From: Apoderus coryli
Taxonomy: Eukaryota > Arthropoda > Insecta > Coleoptera > Attelabidae
Direction: 5' to 3'
DNA: 64,000 nucleotides
NCBI GenBank assembly: GCA_911728435.2
Contig: OU452205.1
Location: 16,808,260-16,872,259 of the forward strand
Below the pieces are notes generated by a model that saw only the letters and a program-made list of their open reading frames with translations, did not search any database and was not told the origin of the DNA. The translations under genes were made by a program, and so were the position numbers. This document shows, piece by piece, positions 62,028 through 64,000 of the stretch (the stretch's first letter is position 1; every line of letters begins with the position of its first letter).

Positions 62028-64000
62028 AGCGCCTAGGTATAATTTTTAAGTAAATATTAATACAGGGTATTTGAAAAAAGGGTAAAAAATCAAATTGAAA
62101 AAAGTGTCAAAATTCAAAATTTTTAAATGGCAACCCTCCATTTTATATTTTTCAAAAATATAAGCATAGGCGTTATTTAGAGAAACTTCGAAATATCTGG
62201 TGCCAAATATATTAATTTTGAATTATTAGGTACGGACTATTATCCTAGGGTTGCCATGAAATAAATGAAACGGCTCAGTAACCATGGACATTTATGTGAC
62301 AACAAACATTACATACTTAGGTGTGAAAACAAAATCAAATTTATTAAATCCCTTTTTATAAAAATGGTTTATAGTGAAGAGGAAAAGTGTAAGTTTATTC
62401 GTATTTCTTATAAAAGTAATGAAAACACATTTGCCGTACAAAATTAATATAGCAATTTGTATCCGGATAGACCAATGCCATCACAGAGCAGACTATAATT
62501 AGTTTTCTTTTCTTGAGCCTTATTTCTTCAATATTTAGATTTGAAACTTCTTGGGATGAGGCTCACAAATCACACAACAGGTTAAATAACGACTTGTTAT
62601 TTATTGTCAAAACATTTTTTAAAAAACAACGTTTCGGCAACGTACATCTGTTGCCTTCTTCAGGTAATATACATAGAAAAATCGTCTAGTGGACAAGTAG
62701 TGTTTTCTTTTGTATTGTATTTGTAGTGTCCCCGTATATTATTGGGTTATACCTCCAGATTCGGGGGACATTTTAAATTAAACTAACTCGGATATCTAAT
62801 TAGGAAATATATATTTTATGATATATCGTTACAAATGGTAGTAGTTATTACAAAAGCTAAAATGGTTCTCTTCTTAATTATTCTTAAAACTGGATTAGGT
62901 AAACTGTGTCAATCGTAGTTATTGATGACACAGCAAGACTACATAATTTTTTATAAATATTATCTAATAATATTTATAATATGTACTATAAATATAAAAA
63001 TATACAGGGTAAGACATATTGCACTACATCACCCCCCTTTAAGGGAATGGACTTAATTTGGCCAGGAATTAGGTACATTCTTTGCTCTAAACTAGTTGGG
63101 TAGGTTTTTATTTGAAAAATTAAAATGTTGGCTTGAAAAAAAAATAGTGAAATATGTCTTCAAAATAATATCATAATAATACGATCTACTTAGTAATGAT
63201 CTTATATAAACTTAAAATACGTAAAATTGAAATATCTCCTTTAATTACTCGAACACTAAATCACTTAATATTTGTTACCCAAATTATGTAACTGTTTTTT
63301 TTTTTCACTTAGGTGCACTTTTATTTTATGTTTACTCGTTATTTAATTATAAATCGAAACATATATTACTTATAATAAATTTTATAATAATAAATATAAG
63401 AATGTAGATACCAATCGATTACAATAATATTTGTATACCTTCTATGATGTCAATCAAAATAATAAACTAAAAGGCTATAGAGATACTATGTATTTGAGGA
63501 TATACAGTCGATATTTTAAATTTTAATCTTTTCGTGTATTATACGTTATTTCGAATTTGACGTTTTTATTAAGTTATTTTCAACAACTTGAGGATTCTTA
63601 TAATTACAATTTATATGATATTTAGTTTCTTTAAATTCCTGTCAGCAACTTCTTCTAATTACTTCTCTCTCTCTCTGAATACTATGATTACAAGCTAAAT
63701 TTCGTAGCTTAGACAATGCATTCCCTGAGGAATAGTTGCCATTAATTAATCATGATACTCTATTTCACCTTTATACTTGAAACAATACTTTCAATTTATA
63801 ACTTCATATTTATTCAATTTTAATTCAACTTCTTCAATATTAGGATCATCAGCCATGCTTTGAGCTTAGACAATTATATTCTCTAAAGATTTATTGCCAT
63901 TAATGATCGAAAATACTGATTTTTAATTAACTTGTGTTATATTCCCGATGATATTCTTAGATCTGCGGGCATTATTATAACTCTTGCTGATGGTAACTTA
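62028..64000. other. AT-rich end of window, no gene seen
   Basis: The 60-codon frame at 62265-62447 has no recognisable motif. A mariner-like tacagggtaagacatatt lies at 63003. Nothing else is assignable apart from hammerhead-like motif 3. Confidence 0.45.
62631..62663 (-). other. Hammerhead-like motif 3
   Basis: On the minus strand ctgaaga, one base, the stem ggcaac/gttgcc with an 8-nt loop, then gaaac. Same layout as motifs 1 and 2 with a different stem sequence, that is, the stem is conserved by pairing and not by sequence. Confidence 0.45.

Overview
This window reads as AT-rich insect nuclear DNA. It is made almost entirely of transposable-element sequence in several nested layers. The assignment to insects rests on the element mix: R4/Dong-type, Jockey/CR1-type and RTE-type non-LTR retrotransposons, BEL/Pao and gypsy-like remnants, Tc1/mariner, piggyBac-like and pogo/Tigger-like DNA elements, and many short repeats ending in tacagggtg. 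A beetle or moth is my guess; order and species cannot be fixed from sequence alone. Only one candidate host gene is visible: the last exon of a leucine-rich-repeat protein at 1824-2552 on the minus strand.

Layout. 1-934: 3' part of a Tc1/mariner-type element with an open transposase frame. 966-1503: piggyBac-like MITE between TTAA sites. 1824-3009: LRR exon and a reverse-transcriptase (RT) scrap. 3010-5258: noncoding, with gggaaaaaag palindromes. 5259-6720 and 26831-28325: two copies of one dispersed repeat. 6741-9268: decayed LINE. 9301-9999: inverted repeats carrying two opposed tRNA-like sequences. 10003-13905: inverted copy of a composite region that reappears, expanded by later insertions, at about 50880-58475. 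14642-17104: BEL/Pao, RNase H and RT fragments. 18700-20790: complete Tc1/mariner-type element with an open transposase frame, TIRs of about 365 bp and TA target duplications. 21925-25270: satellite-like array with a 131-bp period and a higher-order repeat of about 1.64 kb. 28511-33876: fragments of four or five retrotransposons, one inserted inside another.

33877-45188 is the most coherent part. Four R4/Dong-type retrotransposons lie head to tail on the minus strand, separated by (TAA)n or poly(A). Two keep single uninterrupted frames of 1175 and 1187 codons, with Myb-like, RT, zinc-knuckle and restriction-like endonuclease motifs. Their 5' leaders are conserved and show compensatory changes in predicted stems although the proteins have diverged.

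45246-64000 holds an RTE-type endonuclease fragment, a decayed Jockey-like LINE, a pogo/Tigger-like transposase pseudogene with a duplicated C-terminal zinc-finger region, and several large unclassified TIR or foldback elements. It also contains three hammerhead-like motifs. The history implied is repeated insertion of elements into elements, with the TAA-rich tails of older LINEs apparently used as landing sites by the R4-type elements.
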